In this document: positions 1 through 8,102 of the stretch, piece by piece
How the letters are laid out: each line of letters begins with the position of its first letter
How positions within the stretch are numbered: the first letter of the stretch is position 1
Origin: JAYFRC01 sp034926415
GTDB taxonomy: Bacteria; Bacillota; Clostridia; Oscillospirales; Oscillospiraceae
DNA: 22,064 nucleotides
Assembly (NCBI GenBank): GCA_034926415.1
Contig: JAYFRC010000027.1
Span: 1-22,064, forward strand
Reading direction: 5' to 3'
Made by a program: the position numbers and the translations under genes
Notes under the pieces: generated by a model
Seen by the model: only the letters and a program-made list of their open reading frames with translations
Told to the model about the DNA's origin: nothing
Database searches by the model: none

Positions 1-148
1 TATGGAGGATAATGTCATGTATGCTAAGGGCAAGCTGGCCGACAGCAACGCTCAGTTCGTCGAGCGCGCCGCCCGCGTCATCAAAGAATACGGCTGCGAG
101 CCCGCCACTCCCGACGAAGCACGCCAGATCCTCAGCCTCAAGAAGTGA
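1..148 (+). CDS. kce: Beta-keto acid cleavage enzyme (Kce/BKACE, DUF849 family), C-terminal fragment
   Basis: The gene runs in from before the window; codons are in frame from base 2 and stop with TGA at 146-148. The visible 48 residues read MEDNVMYAKGKLADSNAQ, then an amphipathic stretch, then ATPDEARQILSLKK. This is the typical C-terminus of the DUF849/BKACE family, where a conserved EDN..Y..G.LA.SNA segment is followed by a helix and a PDEAR.IL ending. The best known member, Kce, condenses 3-keto-5-aminohexanoate with acetyl-CoA in lysine fermentation, giving acetoacetate and 3-aminobutyryl-CoA; other members act on other beta-keto acids. The zinc-binding and catalytic residues lie outside the window, so substrate is inferred. 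The thiolase downstream fits acetoacetyl-CoA metabolism. Family assignment is fairly sure; the symbol kce is tentative. Confidence 0.72.
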   Translation, partial: MEDNVMYAKGKLADSNAQFVERAARVIKEYGCEPATPDEARQILSLKK

Positions 149-159
149 AGAAAACTTTT

Positions 160-185
160 CCGGCGGACGGCTTGCCGTCCGCCGG
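160..185 (+). terminator. Perfect GC-rich hairpin between kce-like gene and thiolase
   Basis: An 11-bp perfect stem (160-170 with 175-185, arm CCGGCGGACGG) with the loop CTTG starts 11 bases after the stop codon. No T-run follows, so it may be a weak terminator, an mRNA-processing or stability element, or an attenuator between two genes of one operon. Confidence 0.5.
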
Positions 186-238
186 GGATGTTTGCAAAAA
201 GCGCGCTCTCAAATTTAAATAACGAGCGAGGAATAAAT

Positions 239-1408
239 ATGAACAGCAGCAGAGACGCGGTGGTTGTGGCCTACGGCCGCTCGCCGCTGACAAAGGCAAA
301 CAAAGGCTCCTTTATAAAAACGCATCCCGTCGAGTTTGGAGCGCAGAACCTGATGGGCGTTCTGAAAAAGCTGCCCGGCTTCGACTATTCGCTTGTCGAC
401 GATGTTGTAGTCGGCTGTGCGACGCCGGAAAAATACTGCGGCTACGACATAGCCCACCTTATTGTCCAACGCGCCGGGCTCCCCGAGAGCATTCCCGGGC
501 AGACCGTAAACCGCTTTTGCTCCTCAGGGTTGCAGACCATAGCCACCGCCGCAAACGCGATAATCGCGGGGCAGATGGACGTGGTAGTCGCAGGCGGGAT
601 CGAGGTCATGACCGGCATGGACATGAACTCTTACATGCAGTACGCCGACGAAAAGCTCAACAGGCAGGATCCCGGAGCGTATATGTCGATGGGCATGACG
701 GCTGAGAACGTCGCCGACCGCTGGGGCATATCGCGGGCGGAAATGGAGCAAATGGCCGCGGACAGCCACAGAAAGGCCGACGCGGCTCAAAAGGCCGGAA
801 AATTTAAGGACGAGATAATCCCGATAATCGTCGACGACGGCAGCGGCGTCGAGAAGACTGTGACCGAGGACGAGGGCATCCGCCCAGGCTGCACGGCGGA
901 GAGCCTTTCAAAGCTCAAACCCTGCTTCAAGCCGGACGGCTCCGTCACAGCGGCGACGTCGTCGCAGATGACCGACGGCAGCGCGTTTGCCGTCCTGATG
1001 GCGCGCGAGACGGCGGAAAAGCTTGGCTACGCGCCGATAGCTAAATTCGTCGGCTTCTCGGTCGTTGGAGTAGAGGCTGCAGTAATGGGCATAGGACCGA
1101 TGGCAGCGGTCCCGAAAGTCATGAAGCGCACGGGCCTGACCGTGGACGACATGGATGTCATAGAGATAAACGAGGCGTTCGCGTCCCAGGCTCTGGCGTG
1201 CATAAGAGAGCTCAGAATGCCGGAGGAAAAGGTCAACCCCAACGGCGGAGCGATGGCGCTTGGCCACCCGCTCGGCGCGACCGGCTCGGTGCTACTGTGC
1301 AAGGCACTGTCCGAACTCAAACGCACCGGCGGAAAATACGCCCTTATAACAATGTGTATAGGCGGAGGGCAGGGCGCCGCCGGAATTTTCGAGATGGAAG
1401 GGCGCTGA
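239..1408 (+). CDS. Acetyl-CoA acetyltransferase (thiolase family)
   Basis: A 389-residue thiolase, the usual length for the family (about 390). It condenses two acetyl-CoA to acetoacetyl-CoA or runs the reverse cleavage. The nucleophilic cysteine lies in VNRFCSSGLQT (about residue 88). The other family blocks are present: NEAFASQALA, NPNGGAMALGHPLGATGS with the catalytic His, and CIGGGQGAAGIFE with the second catalytic Cys. I chose ATG 239 because AGGA at 229-232 sits 6 bases upstream and the protein then begins MNSSRDAVVVAYGRSP, the normal thiolase N-terminus; the upstream in-frame ATG at 188 would add 17 atypical residues and has no SD. The gene follows the keto acid cleavage enzyme by 90 bp with a hairpin between. 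Such a pair would feed acetoacetyl-CoA to or from butyrate-type fermentation. Chain-length preference cannot be read from sequence alone. Confidence 0.93.
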   Translation: MNSSRDAVVVAYGRSPLTKANKGSFIKTHPVEFGAQNLMGVLKKLPGFDYSLVDDVVVGCATPEKYCGYDIAHLIVQRAGLPESIPGQTVNRFCSSGLQTIATAANAIIAGQMDVVVAGGIEVMTGMDMNSYMQYADEKLNRQDPGAYMSMGMTAENVADRWGISRAEMEQMAADSHRKADAAQKAGKFKDEIIPIIVDDGSGVEKTVTEDEGIRPGCTAESLSKLKPCFKPDGSVTAATSSQMTDGSAFAVLMARETAEKLGYAPIAKFVGFSVVGVEAAVMGIGPMAAVPKVMKRTGLTVDDMDVIEINEAFASQALACIRELRMPEEKVNPNGGAMALGHPLGATGSVLLCKALSELKRTGGKYALITMCIGGGQGAAGIFEMEGR

Positions 1409-1517
1409 AGCGCCGCGTCGGACACGCTGCTTTTCACGTCGTAAAGGCGGCTGCATCATCGTCCGGACGTTCATGTCGGACGGCATGCAAAAAGACATAA
1501 AGTGTGAGGACGAATGT

Positions 1518-1560
1518 AAAGCGCGGAGACGGCTCATAATGCGAGCCGTCTCCGCGCTTT
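1518..1560. terminator. Long perfect hairpin between convergent thiolase and comM
   Basis: An 18-bp perfect stem (1518-1535 with 1543-1560) with a 7-base loop. The arms begin AAA and end TTT, so each strand has a short U-tract inside the stem. It lies between two convergent genes, as expected of a bidirectional terminator, though no long T-run follows on either strand. Confidence 0.75.
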
Positions 1561-1572
1561 GGGATATTAGAT

Positions 1573-1605
1573 ATTATATGTAATAATATGTAATAATATA
1601 TGTAT
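1573..1605. repeat. Short AT-rich tandem repeat (ATATGTAATA-type, about 2.5 copies)
   Basis: The decamer ATATGTAATA is repeated twice and followed by a partial third copy, between the comM stop codon and the convergent terminator. It is low-complexity spacer; no function is evident. Confidence 0.4.
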
Positions 1606-1606
1606 G

Positions 1607-3124
1607 TTATCCGTTTATAAGCGGCGAGCTCCTGTACTGTAGCGCCTCGGCTATGTGCGCCGCGCCGATATTTTCGCCGCCGTCCATATCGGCTATCGTG
1701 CGCGCGACCCGGAGGATCCTGTCGTGCGAGCGGGCGGTCAGGCCGAGCCGCTCGAACGCGCTTTTCATAAGAGTCTCGCCGTCCTCGCCGAGGGCGCAGT
1801 ATTTTCCGATGAGGCTCGGCGGCATCTGGGCGTTGCAAAGGACGTCGGTTCCCGAAAAGCGCTTGAGCTGGACGGCGCGCGCGGCCTCGACCCTCGCCTT
1901 TATCTCAGAGCTGCCCTCCGGAGTTTCTTTGCGGCGCATGGCCTCGTACTCGACCGAGGGTACGTCCACGTAAAGGTCTATCCTGTCGAGCATCGGCCCG
2001 GAAATGCGGCTCAAATACTGACGCACCGATTTTTCGCTACATTTGCAGCGCCCGGAGGGATGGCCGTACCATCCGCATCGGCACGGGTTCATGGCACAAA
2101 CCAGCATGAATTTGCTCGGCAGCGTCAGAGTTCCGGCGGCGCGGGTTATCGTGACCTCCCCGTCCTCGAGCGGTTGGCGCAGGGCTTCAAGCGCGTCCTT
2201 TGAAAACTCGGGCAGCTCGTCCAAAAACAGCACGCCGTTGTGCGCGAGCGATATCTCGCCCGGGTGCGGTACGCTTCCGCCGCCCGTGAGCGCCACGGCG
2301 GAAACCGTGTGGTGCGGGGAGCGGAATGGCCTGTGGCGCAGCAGGGGATTCGAGCTGTCTGTCATTCCGGCGACGGAGTATATCTCCGTAGATTCGAGAG
2401 CCTCGCGCCTCGTCATCTCCGGAAGTATCGAAGGGAGGCGCTTTGCCAGCATGGACTTGCCAGAGCCGGGCGCGCCGGTGAGAAGTATGTTGTGACCGCC
2501 AGCGGCGGCTATCTCAAGCGCGCGCTTGACGTTTTCCTGCCCCATAACGTCACTGAAATCCGGAAGGTCGCCTCGCGTTTCCGCCGGCTCCCACTTTTCG
2601 GCGGGAGCAATGGCGGCTTCGCCGCGAAGATGTGCTACTAGCGCGCTAACGTCCGACACAGGATATATGACAGGGCCGTCGGCGAGCGTCGCCTCCGAGG
2701 CGTTGGCGGCGGGAACGTACAGCTCACGTATCCCGCACCTCGCGGCGGCCGCGGCCATCGGGAGCACGCCGCTGACCGGGCGCAGCGCGCCCGTAAGCGA
2801 CAGCTCGCCTATGAACGCAGAAGTCTCCGGCAGCGGCCGTATGTCCTCCTGCGCCGCGAGTATGCCTAGAAAGACGGGCAGGTCGTACAGCGTGCCCTCC
2901 TTCCTCTGCCCGGCGGGAGCAAGGTTTACGGTTATGCGGCTGACGGGGAACTTGGCGCCGCTTATCTTGACGGCAGCGCGGACGCGCTCGCGCGATTCGC
3001 GCACTGCGGCGTCCGGCAGGCCGACGATGTCGAACGCCGGAAGCCCGCCGGAGAGAAACGTCTCCACAGAAACGCCGTAGCCGGAAATGCCGGTTATGCC
3101 GAGAGAACGTACCGTTGCGACCAA
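1607..3124 (-). CDS. comM: YifB/ComM family magnesium-chelatase-like AAA+ ATPase
   Basis: A 505-residue protein of the usual ComM length. Order: N-terminal ChlI/Lon-protease-like domain (about 20-145, with FDIVGLPDAAVRESRERVR and GELSLTGALRPV), a central AAA+ domain with Walker A GAPGSGKS at 217-224 and Walker B VLFLDELPEF at 298-307, a cysteine cluster CAMNPCRCGWYGH...CKCS at 343-362, and a C-terminal Mg-chelatase domain with the sensor-2 region. In transformable bacteria ComM is a branch-migration helicase that extends heteroduplex during natural transformation; the gene also occurs widely in species not known to be competent. The start is TTG at 3124, supported by an AAAGGGGG SD 7 bases upstream and the family-typical start VATVRSLGITGI. 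It stands alone, divergent from the PFOR gene. Confidence 0.93.
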   Translation of the reverse strand: MVATVRSLGITGISGYGVSVETFLSGGLPAFDIVGLPDAAVRESRERVRAAVKISGAKFPVSRITVNLAPAGQRKEGTLYDLPVFLGILAAQEDIRPLPETSAFIGELSLTGALRPVSGVLPMAAAAARCGIRELYVPAANASEATLADGPVIYPVSDVSALVAHLRGEAAIAPAEKWEPAETRGDLPDFSDVMGQENVKRALEIAAAGGHNILLTGAPGSGKSMLAKRLPSILPEMTRREALESTEIYSVAGMTDSSNPLLRHRPFRSPHHTVSAVALTGGGSVPHPGEISLAHNGVLFLDELPEFSKDALEALRQPLEDGEVTITRAAGTLTLPSKFMLVCAMNPCRCGWYGHPSGRCKCSEKSVRQYLSRISGPMLDRIDLYVDVPSVEYEAMRRKETPEGSSEIKARVEAARAVQLKRFSGTDVLCNAQMPPSLIGKYCALGEDGETLMKSAFERLGLTARSHDRILRVARTIADMDGGENIGAAHIAEALQYRSSPLING

Positions 3125-3139
3125 AAAAATGCCCCCTTT

Positions 3140-3169
3140 TTGACAGAAAATAACTGTTATTAATATAGT
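3140..3169 (+). promoter_or_regulatory. Strong distal promoter candidate for the PFOR gene, with an operator-like palindrome in the spacer
   Basis: TTGACA (3140-3145, perfect -35), an 18-base spacer and TATAGT (3164-3169, 5 of 6). The spacer contains AATAACTGTTATT (3149-3161), a perfect palindrome with 6-base arms around one central base. A repressor dimer there would block the polymerase. The start site would give a leader of about 225 bases before the PFOR gene. Confidence 0.55.
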
Positions 3170-3222
3170 ATCATATTTCCGGCGTGGTGTACAGGAACGG
3201 AATTACCACCGGTATTTTGTGA

Positions 3223-3260
3223 AAGCTTTGGCAAATTTGCAATTTGCAAATGCAAAGCTT
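3223..3260 (+). promoter_or_regulatory. Bulged inverted repeat in the PFOR leader
   Basis: AAGCTTTG (3223-3230) pairs with CAAAGCTT (3253-3260). Directly inside, GCAAATT (3231-3237) pairs with AATTTGC (3241-3247) around a TGC loop, leaving the 5-base bulge AAATG. This 15-bp stem has no T-run after it, so it is not a standard terminator. It could be an RNA structure in the leader or, as DNA, overlapping protein-binding sites. Confidence 0.5.
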
Positions 3261-3316
3261 GCATAATTCACGACAACCTGTCGCAATAATCCGGGTACCT
3301 TTGTTGGCATTTTCAA

Positions 3317-3345
3317 TTTACAAGCGGCTAAAGATATGATATTCT
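3317..3345 (+). promoter_or_regulatory. Proximal promoter candidate for the PFOR gene
   Basis: TTTACA (3317-3322, 5 of 6), a 17-base spacer and TATTCT (3340-3345, 4 of 6) preceded by TGN, an extended -10. Transcription would start about 50 bases upstream of the PFOR start codon. Confidence 0.45.
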
Positions 3346-3401
3346 GTACATTAAAGCTGATTATTTCAGAGGGGATAGCATTTATTAAGGAGTGAACGAA
3401 C

Positions 3402-6400
3402 TTGGAGAGAACTAAGAAGACGATGGACGGCAATACGGCGGCGGCGCACGTCGCGTATGCATTTACAGAAGTCGCCGGCATCTATCCGATAACGCCTTCC
3501 AGCCCTATGGCGGACTACGTTGACCAATGGTCGGCGGGAGGAAGAAAGAACATCTTCGGCTCAACGGTAAAGGTGGTCGAAATGCAGTCCGAGGCCGGAG
3601 CTGCGGGAACGGTGCACGGCTCTCTGGCGGCCGGTGCGCTGACGTCAACTTTCACGGCGTCGCAAGGGCTGCTGCTCATGATACCCAATATGTTCAAGCT
3701 CTCGGGCGAGCTGCTTCCCGCGGTGTTCCACGTTTCGGCGCGCACTGTCGCAACGCACTGCCTTAACATTTTCGGAGATCACTCCGACGTCATGGCCTGC
3801 CGTCAGACCGGCTTTGCCATGATGTGCGAGAGCAACCCGCAGGAGGTCATGGACCTCGCCCCTGTGGCGCATCTTTCCGCCATCGAGGGACGCATGCCTT
3901 TCCTTAACTTTTTTGACGGCTTCCGTACCTCTCACGAGATACAAAAGATATCCGTCTGGGACTACGCCGACCTTGCCGACATGTGCGACATGGACGCGGT
4001 GGAGGCGTTCCGCAAGCGCGCTCTCAATCCCGAGCGCCCCGTCATGCGCGGATCCCACCAAAATGGCGATATATTCTTCCAGAACCGCGAGGCCTGCAAC
4101 GAGTATTACGAGAAGATACCCGCGATAGTCGAAGGCTATATGGATCGCATAAACAAGAAAATCGGCAGCAGCTATCACATCTTTGATTACTACGGTGCGC
4201 CCGACGCGGACCGCGTTATCATCGCCATGGGCTCGATCTGCGACGTGACCGAGGAGGTTGTCGATTATCTGACCGCCAAGGGCGAAAAGGTCGGCCTCAT
4301 CAAAGTCCGCCTCTACCGTCCTTTCTGCCCGGAAAAGCTTATCGCGGCTATCCCCGCGACTTGCAAAAAGGTAGCAGTGCTCGACCGCACTAAGGAGCCC
4401 GGTTCCCAGGGCGAGCCGCTGTACCTCGATGTCGTTGCCGCCCTTGCCAACGCGGGACGAAACGACATCGCAGTCACCGGCGGACGCTACGGCCTCGGCT
4501 CCAAGGATACGCCGCCCGCGTCTGTTTTTGCGGTCTACGACGAGCTCTGCAAGGCCGAGCCGAAGCGCCAGTTCACCATCGGCATCAACGACGACGTCAC
4601 CCATCTTTCGCTTGATGAAAAGCCTGCTCCCGTGACCGCGGCTAAAGGCACCATCGAATGCAAATTCTGGGGTCTCGGCGGCGACGGAACCGTCGGAGCG
4701 AACAAGAACTCCATCAAGATAATCGGCGACCACACCGACAAATACGTTCAGGCGTATTTCCAGTACGACTCAAAGAAAACCGGCGGCGTCACCATATCGC
4801 ATCTTCGTTTCGGAGACAGGCCGATAAAGAGTCCGTACTATATAAATCAGGCAGATTTCGTCGCCTGCCACAACCCGTCGTATATCGTCAAGGGCTTTGG
4901 AATGGTCCGCGACGTACGCCCCGGCGGAGCGTTCCTAGTCAACTGCCAGTGGACGCCCGAGGAGCTTGACAAGCGCATGCCCGCCGAGGCCAAGCGCTAT
5001 GTCTACGCGAATAAGATACGCGTCTACACCATCAACGCCATCGACCTCGCGGAGCACATCGGCATGGGCAAGCGCACCAACACGATACTCCAGTCCGCGT
5101 TCTTTACCCTCGCAAAGGTCATGCCGCCGGAGGACGCGATTAAGTATATGAAGGAAGCGGCGACACACTCCTACCTCAGCAAGGGTCAGGACATCGTCGA
5201 CATGAACCACAAGGCCATAGACCTTGGCTCGACGGCGTTCGTCGAGTTCAAGGTCCCCGAATCCTGGAAAGACGCGAAGGACAACGCCGAGCCGGCAAAG
5301 CTCGAGGGAGTCGAAAAGACCGTTGAAATGGTTGAGAAGATGATGCTGCCCATCGACAGGATGGACGGCGACAGCCTGCCCGTTTCTGCCTTCGTCGACC
5401 ATGTGGACGGCACGTTCGAGCTGGGCGCGGCCGCCTATGAAAAGCGCGGCGTCGCGGTCAACGTCCCGAAGTGGGACAGCGCCAAGTGCATACAGTGCAA
5501 CCGCTGCTCCTATGTCTGCCCTCACGCTACGATACGCCCCTACGCGCTGACCGAAGCCGAGGCCGCGGCCGCTCCCGGGGACGCTCAGATAGTTCCCATA
5601 AAAGCCGGCAAGGGCAAGGGAGAATATTCCTTCACCATCGCCGTCTCCCCGCTTGACTGCATGGGCTGCGGCGTCTGCGTGGGCCAGTGCCCGACGGGCG
5701 CTCTCACAATGGTTCCCCAGGAATCCGAGGCCGCGCAGCAGAAGGTCTTTGATTATATGGTATCCAAGGTCTCAGACAAGAGCGACATGAGCGACGGTAC
5801 GGTCAAGGGCAGCCAGTTCAAGCAGCCCCTGCTCGAGTTCTCCGGCTCCTGCGCCGGATGCGCCGAGACCTCTTACGCGAGACTTATAACCCAGGTCTGC
5901 GGCGAGCGCATGTATATCTCCAACGCTACCGGCTGTTCCTCCATCTGGGGCGGCCCTGCGGCCACCTCGCCCTATACCAAGAGCAAGAACGGCAAGGGTC
6001 CGGCTTGGGCAAACTCCCTGTTTGAGGACAACGCGGAGCACGGTCTTGGCCTGTATTTCGGACAGAAGGCCGTCCGCGACAGACTTGCAGTGAAGCTTTC
6101 GGCAATGGCAGAAGCCGAAGCCACGCCCGCCGCGCTCAAAGACGCGATAAAGGCATATATGGACACCAGAGCCGACGGCGAGGCAAACGCGCCCGCGTCC
6201 GCCGCGCTCATAGCCGAGCTTGAAAAGGTCGGCGGCAAGGACTGCAATGAGATACTCAGCGAGAAAGAATATCTCAGCAAGAAGTCCGTCTGGGTCTTCG
6301 GCGGAGACGGCTGGGCCTACGATATTGGCTTCGGCGGACTTGACCATGTCATCGCCAGCGGCGAAGACATCAACATCATGGTGTTCGACACCGAGGTCTA

Positions 6401-6947
6401 TTCCAACACCGGCGGACAGGCGTCCAAGGCCACGCAGATGGGCGCGGTCGCGCAGTTCGCCGCCGCTGGCAAAGGCACCGCGAAGAAGAGCCTTGCGGAG
6501 ATCGCCATGAGCTATGGCTATGTCTATGTGGCTCAGGTCGCCATGGGCGCGAACCCTGCTCAGACAATAAAGGCCATCCGCGAGGCGGAGGCTTATCACG
6601 GCCCGTCGCTGATAATCGGCTACGCGCCCTGCGAGATGCACTCCATCAAGGGCGGCATGATACACTGCCAGGACGAGATGAAGCGCGCGGTGGACTGCGG
6701 CTACTGGAACATGTTCCGCTTTAACCCGGATGCTGTGGCCGAGGGCAAGAACCCGCTGACGATAGACAGCAAGGCTCCCGCCGGCGGTTATCAGGATTTT
6801 CTAATGAACGAGGCCAGATACTCCGCGCTGACCCGCTCTTTCCCGGAAAGGGCGAAGGAGCTCTTCAGAGAGGCCGAGGAGGGCGCGGCAAAGCGCTACG
6901 ACCATCTTGTGCGCCTCCAGACGCTTTACGGCGGCGAGAACAAGTAA
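3402..6947 (+). CDS. nifJ: Pyruvate:ferredoxin (flavodoxin) oxidoreductase, single-chain
   Basis: A 1181-residue homodimer-type PFOR, full length for the family (about 1170-1200). It oxidises pyruvate with CoA to acetyl-CoA, CO2 and reduced ferredoxin in the cytoplasm. N-terminal domain: TEVAGIYPITPSSPMADY, the TPP-pyrimidine/substrate region. Two 2[4Fe-4S] ferredoxin motifs follow: CIQCNRCSYVCPHA (about 693-706) and CMGCGVCVGQCPTG (about 753-766). The proximal cluster cysteines start at SGSCAGCAE (about 814). The TPP-binding C-terminal domain carries GGDGWAYDIGFGG (about 967) and DTEVYSNTGGQASKAT (about 996), then a further Cys in the VDCGYW segment. The start is TTG at 3402, with AAGGAG at 3387-3392 nine bases upstream; the ATG at 3423 would cut into conserved sequence and has no SD. 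It is monocistronic, with a strong terminator after it. Confidence 0.97.
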   Translation: MERTKKTMDGNTAAAHVAYAFTEVAGIYPITPSSPMADYVDQWSAGGRKNIFGSTVKVVEMQSEAGAAGTVHGSLAAGALTSTFTASQGLLLMIPNMFKLSGELLPAVFHVSARTVATHCLNIFGDHSDVMACRQTGFAMMCESNPQEVMDLAPVAHLSAIEGRMPFLNFFDGFRTSHEIQKISVWDYADLADMCDMDAVEAFRKRALNPERPVMRGSHQNGDIFFQNREACNEYYEKIPAIVEGYMDRINKKIGSSYHIFDYYGAPDADRVIIAMGSICDVTEEVVDYLTAKGEKVGLIKVRLYRPFCPEKLIAAIPATCKKVAVLDRTKEPGSQGEPLYLDVVAALANAGRNDIAVTGGRYGLGSKDTPPASVFAVYDELCKAEPKRQFTIGINDDVTHLSLDEKPAPVTAAKGTIECKFWGLGGDGTVGANKNSIKIIGDHTDKYVQAYFQYDSKKTGGVTISHLRFGDRPIKSPYYINQADFVACHNPSYIVKGFGMVRDVRPGGAFLVNCQWTPEELDKRMPAEAKRYVYANKIRVYTINAIDLAEHIGMGKRTNTILQSAFFTLAKVMPPEDAIKYMKEAATHSYLSKGQDIVDMNHKAIDLGSTAFVEFKVPESWKDAKDNAEPAKLEGVEKTVEMVEKMMLPIDRMDGDSLPVSAFVDHVDGTFELGAAAYEKRGVAVNVPKWDSAKCIQCNRCSYVCPHATIRPYALTEAEAAAAPGDAQIVPIKAGKGKGEYSFTIAVSPLDCMGCGVCVGQCPTGALTMVPQESEAAQQKVFDYMVSKVSDKSDMSDGTVKGSQFKQPLLEFSGSCAGCAETSYARLITQVCGERMYISNATGCSSIWGGPAATSPYTKSKNGKGPAWANSLFEDNAEHGLGLYFGQKAVRDRLAVKLSAMAEAEATPAALKDAIKAYMDTRADGEANAPASAALIAELEKVGGKDCNEILSEKEYLSKKSVWVFGGDGWAYDIGFGGLDHVIASGEDINIMVFDTEVYSNTGGQASKATQMGAVAQFAAAGKGTAKKSLAEIAMSYGYVYVAQVAMGANPAQTIKAIREAEAYHGPSLIIGYAPCEMHSIKGGMIHCQDEMKRAVDCGYWNMFRFNPDAVAEGKNPLTIDSKAPAGGYQDFLMNEARYSALTRSFPERAKELFREAEEGAAKRYDHLVRLQTLYGGENK

Positions 6948-6962
6948 AAATGGCTCGATTAA

Positions 6963-6997
6963 AAAACGCGGCGCGCTTCATGCGCGCCGCGTTTTTT
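6963..6997 (+). terminator. Rho-independent terminator of the PFOR gene
   Basis: A perfect 14-bp stem (6963-6976 with 6982-6995), loop TTCAT, and a T-run to 6997, 15 bases after the stop codon. Confidence 0.93.
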
Positions 6998-7019
6998 TAC
7001 AAAGTCGTGAAATCGTGTC

Positions 7020-7048
7020 TTGAATGCTAAAGCTATTTGTGTTAACCT
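7020..7048 (+). promoter_or_regulatory. Weak promoter candidate for the thioesterase pair
   Basis: TTGAAT (7020-7025), a 17-base spacer and TAACCT (7043-7048, 3 of 6). It is the best-spaced pair between the PFOR terminator and the first thioesterase, but its -10 is poor. Confidence 0.28.
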
Positions 7049-7086
7049 TTTATTCGACACTTGGAAGACATGAAAGGAACAGGACT

Positions 7087-7563
7087 ATGCAGACAGATTT
7101 CAACTCTCAGGCGGGCATGGAGGCCATGCTTGCCGAAGCCTGCCGCACTATTCGCTCACACGGCGAAAACACGATAAACGGAAAATTCGCGGGAGAGCTG
7201 CTTTCCTGCGATTTTGACGAAATGAGCTCCACCGAGGCGTTCGATATGCCTGAGTGGATGAAAAACGAGTACGGCGCGATACACGGCGGCGCCACCGCCG
7301 CGGCTTTCGACAACGCGATGGGCGTGCTGGCTTGGTTTATGGACGGCGGACGCAACACGCAGACCATGTCGCTCCAGATATCGTATATGCGCGAGGGCAG
7401 GATAGGGCAAAGGCTCATCGTCCGTTCACGCGTGACAAAGCGCGGCAAAAACGTGATGTACCTTTCCGCCGACGCGTGGAACGAGGACGCGCCCGACGAG
7501 CTCACGGCTACGGCCGACGGCGTGTTTCACGTTTCGCAGGAGAGGAGTGAGGATTATGTCTGA
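7087..7563 (+). CDS. PaaI-type hotdog-fold acyl-CoA thioesterase, first of a tandem pair
   Basis: A 158-residue hotdog-fold protein. The family signature is YGAIHGGATAAAFDNAMG (about residues 58-75): the HGG motif followed by the helix with the conserved Asp. Then come a strand with TQTMSLQISYMREGRIGQ and the strands VRSRVTKRGKNVMYLSADAW. PaaI-type enzymes hydrolyse acyl-CoA thioesters; the substrate here is unknown. ATG 7087 is the start because the conserved region begins soon after it and a purine-rich AAAGGAACAGGA lies just upstream; an in-frame ATG at 7024 would add 21 residues unlike the family. Its 3' end overlaps the next gene by 8 bases, so translation is probably coupled. Confidence 0.85.
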   Translation: MQTDFNSQAGMEAMLAEACRTIRSHGENTINGKFAGELLSCDFDEMSSTEAFDMPEWMKNEYGAIHGGATAAAFDNAMGVLAWFMDGGRNTQTMSLQISYMREGRIGQRLIVRSRVTKRGKNVMYLSADAWNEDAPDELTATADGVFHVSQERSEDYV

Positions 7564-8038
7564 CTCTCTCAAGATGGAAAACGACGAGGATTTCAGAAAA
7601 GCGGTGGAGTCCATCTCGGCCGACCTCAAAACGCGGGGCGCAGGAACCATCAATGAAAACATCGCCATTAAATTTTATGATTGTTCATTTAAGGACAAGA
7701 GCCTGATCGTGTCGGTAGAGACGAACGGTTGGATGAGCAATCCATGGGGCTCTCTGCACGGCGGGATAATCGTCTCCGTTTTCGACGAGTGCATGGGCAT
7801 GACGTCCTACTGCTTCAACGGCCAGCGCATGACGCAGACGCTGGCGCTTAACACGTCGTATCTCCGCCCCGGAACGCTCGGCCAGCGCTTTTTTGTAAAG
7901 ACGAGGCTAACAAAGACCGGAAACACGATACAATATCTTACTGCGGAGGCGTGGTCCGAGGACAGGCCCGGCAAGCTCGTCGCTACCGCTTCAGGCATAT
8001 ATTACGCCACGTACCACAGGGAACAGTTCAGCGAATAA
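7556..8038 (+). CDS. PaaI-type hotdog-fold acyl-CoA thioesterase, second of a tandem pair
   Basis: A 160-residue paralogue of the preceding gene. Shared landmarks are WMSNPWGSLHGG against WMKNEYGAIHGG, TQTLALNTSYLRPGTLGQR against TQTMSLQISYMREGRIGQR, and TAEAWSED against SADAWNED. The conserved Asp follows HGG in VSVFDECMG. The start is ATG 7556, with AGGAG at 7543-7547 eight bases upstream; the in-frame GTG at 7547 lies inside that SD. The overlap ATGTCTGA with the upstream stop points to co-translation. The two products could form a hetero-oligomer, since hotdog proteins work as dimers or tetramers with active sites at the interface; that is inference. Substrate unknown. Confidence 0.85.
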   Translation: MSDSLKMENDEDFRKAVESISADLKTRGAGTINENIAIKFYDCSFKDKSLIVSVETNGWMSNPWGSLHGGIIVSVFDECMGMTSYCFNGQRMTQTLALNTSYLRPGTLGQRFFVKTRLTKTGNTIQYLTAEAWSEDRPGKLVATASGIYYATYHREQFSE

Positions 8039-8056
8039 ACAGCCCGACCCGATATA

Positions 8057-8102
8057 AACAGCTCCGAGCTCTTTTTGAGCGCGGAGCTGTTCGCTTATTT
8101 TT
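8057..8102. terminator. Bidirectional terminator between the thioesterase pair and mnmG
   Basis: A 15-bp stem with one mismatch (8057-8071 with 8077-8091), loop TTTTT, followed on the plus strand by CGCTTATTTTTC. The mnmG stop codon lies at its far edge, so it can serve both convergent operons. Confidence 0.8.

Noticed and set aside
188..238. Upstream ATG extending the thiolase by 17 residues
   Set aside because: No SD, and the extension is unlike thiolases; ATG 239 has AGGA at good spacing.
1561..1606. AT-rich repeats considered as an origin or CRISPR remnant
   Set aside because: Units are too short and imperfect, without spacers or DnaA boxes; ordinary low-complexity spacer.
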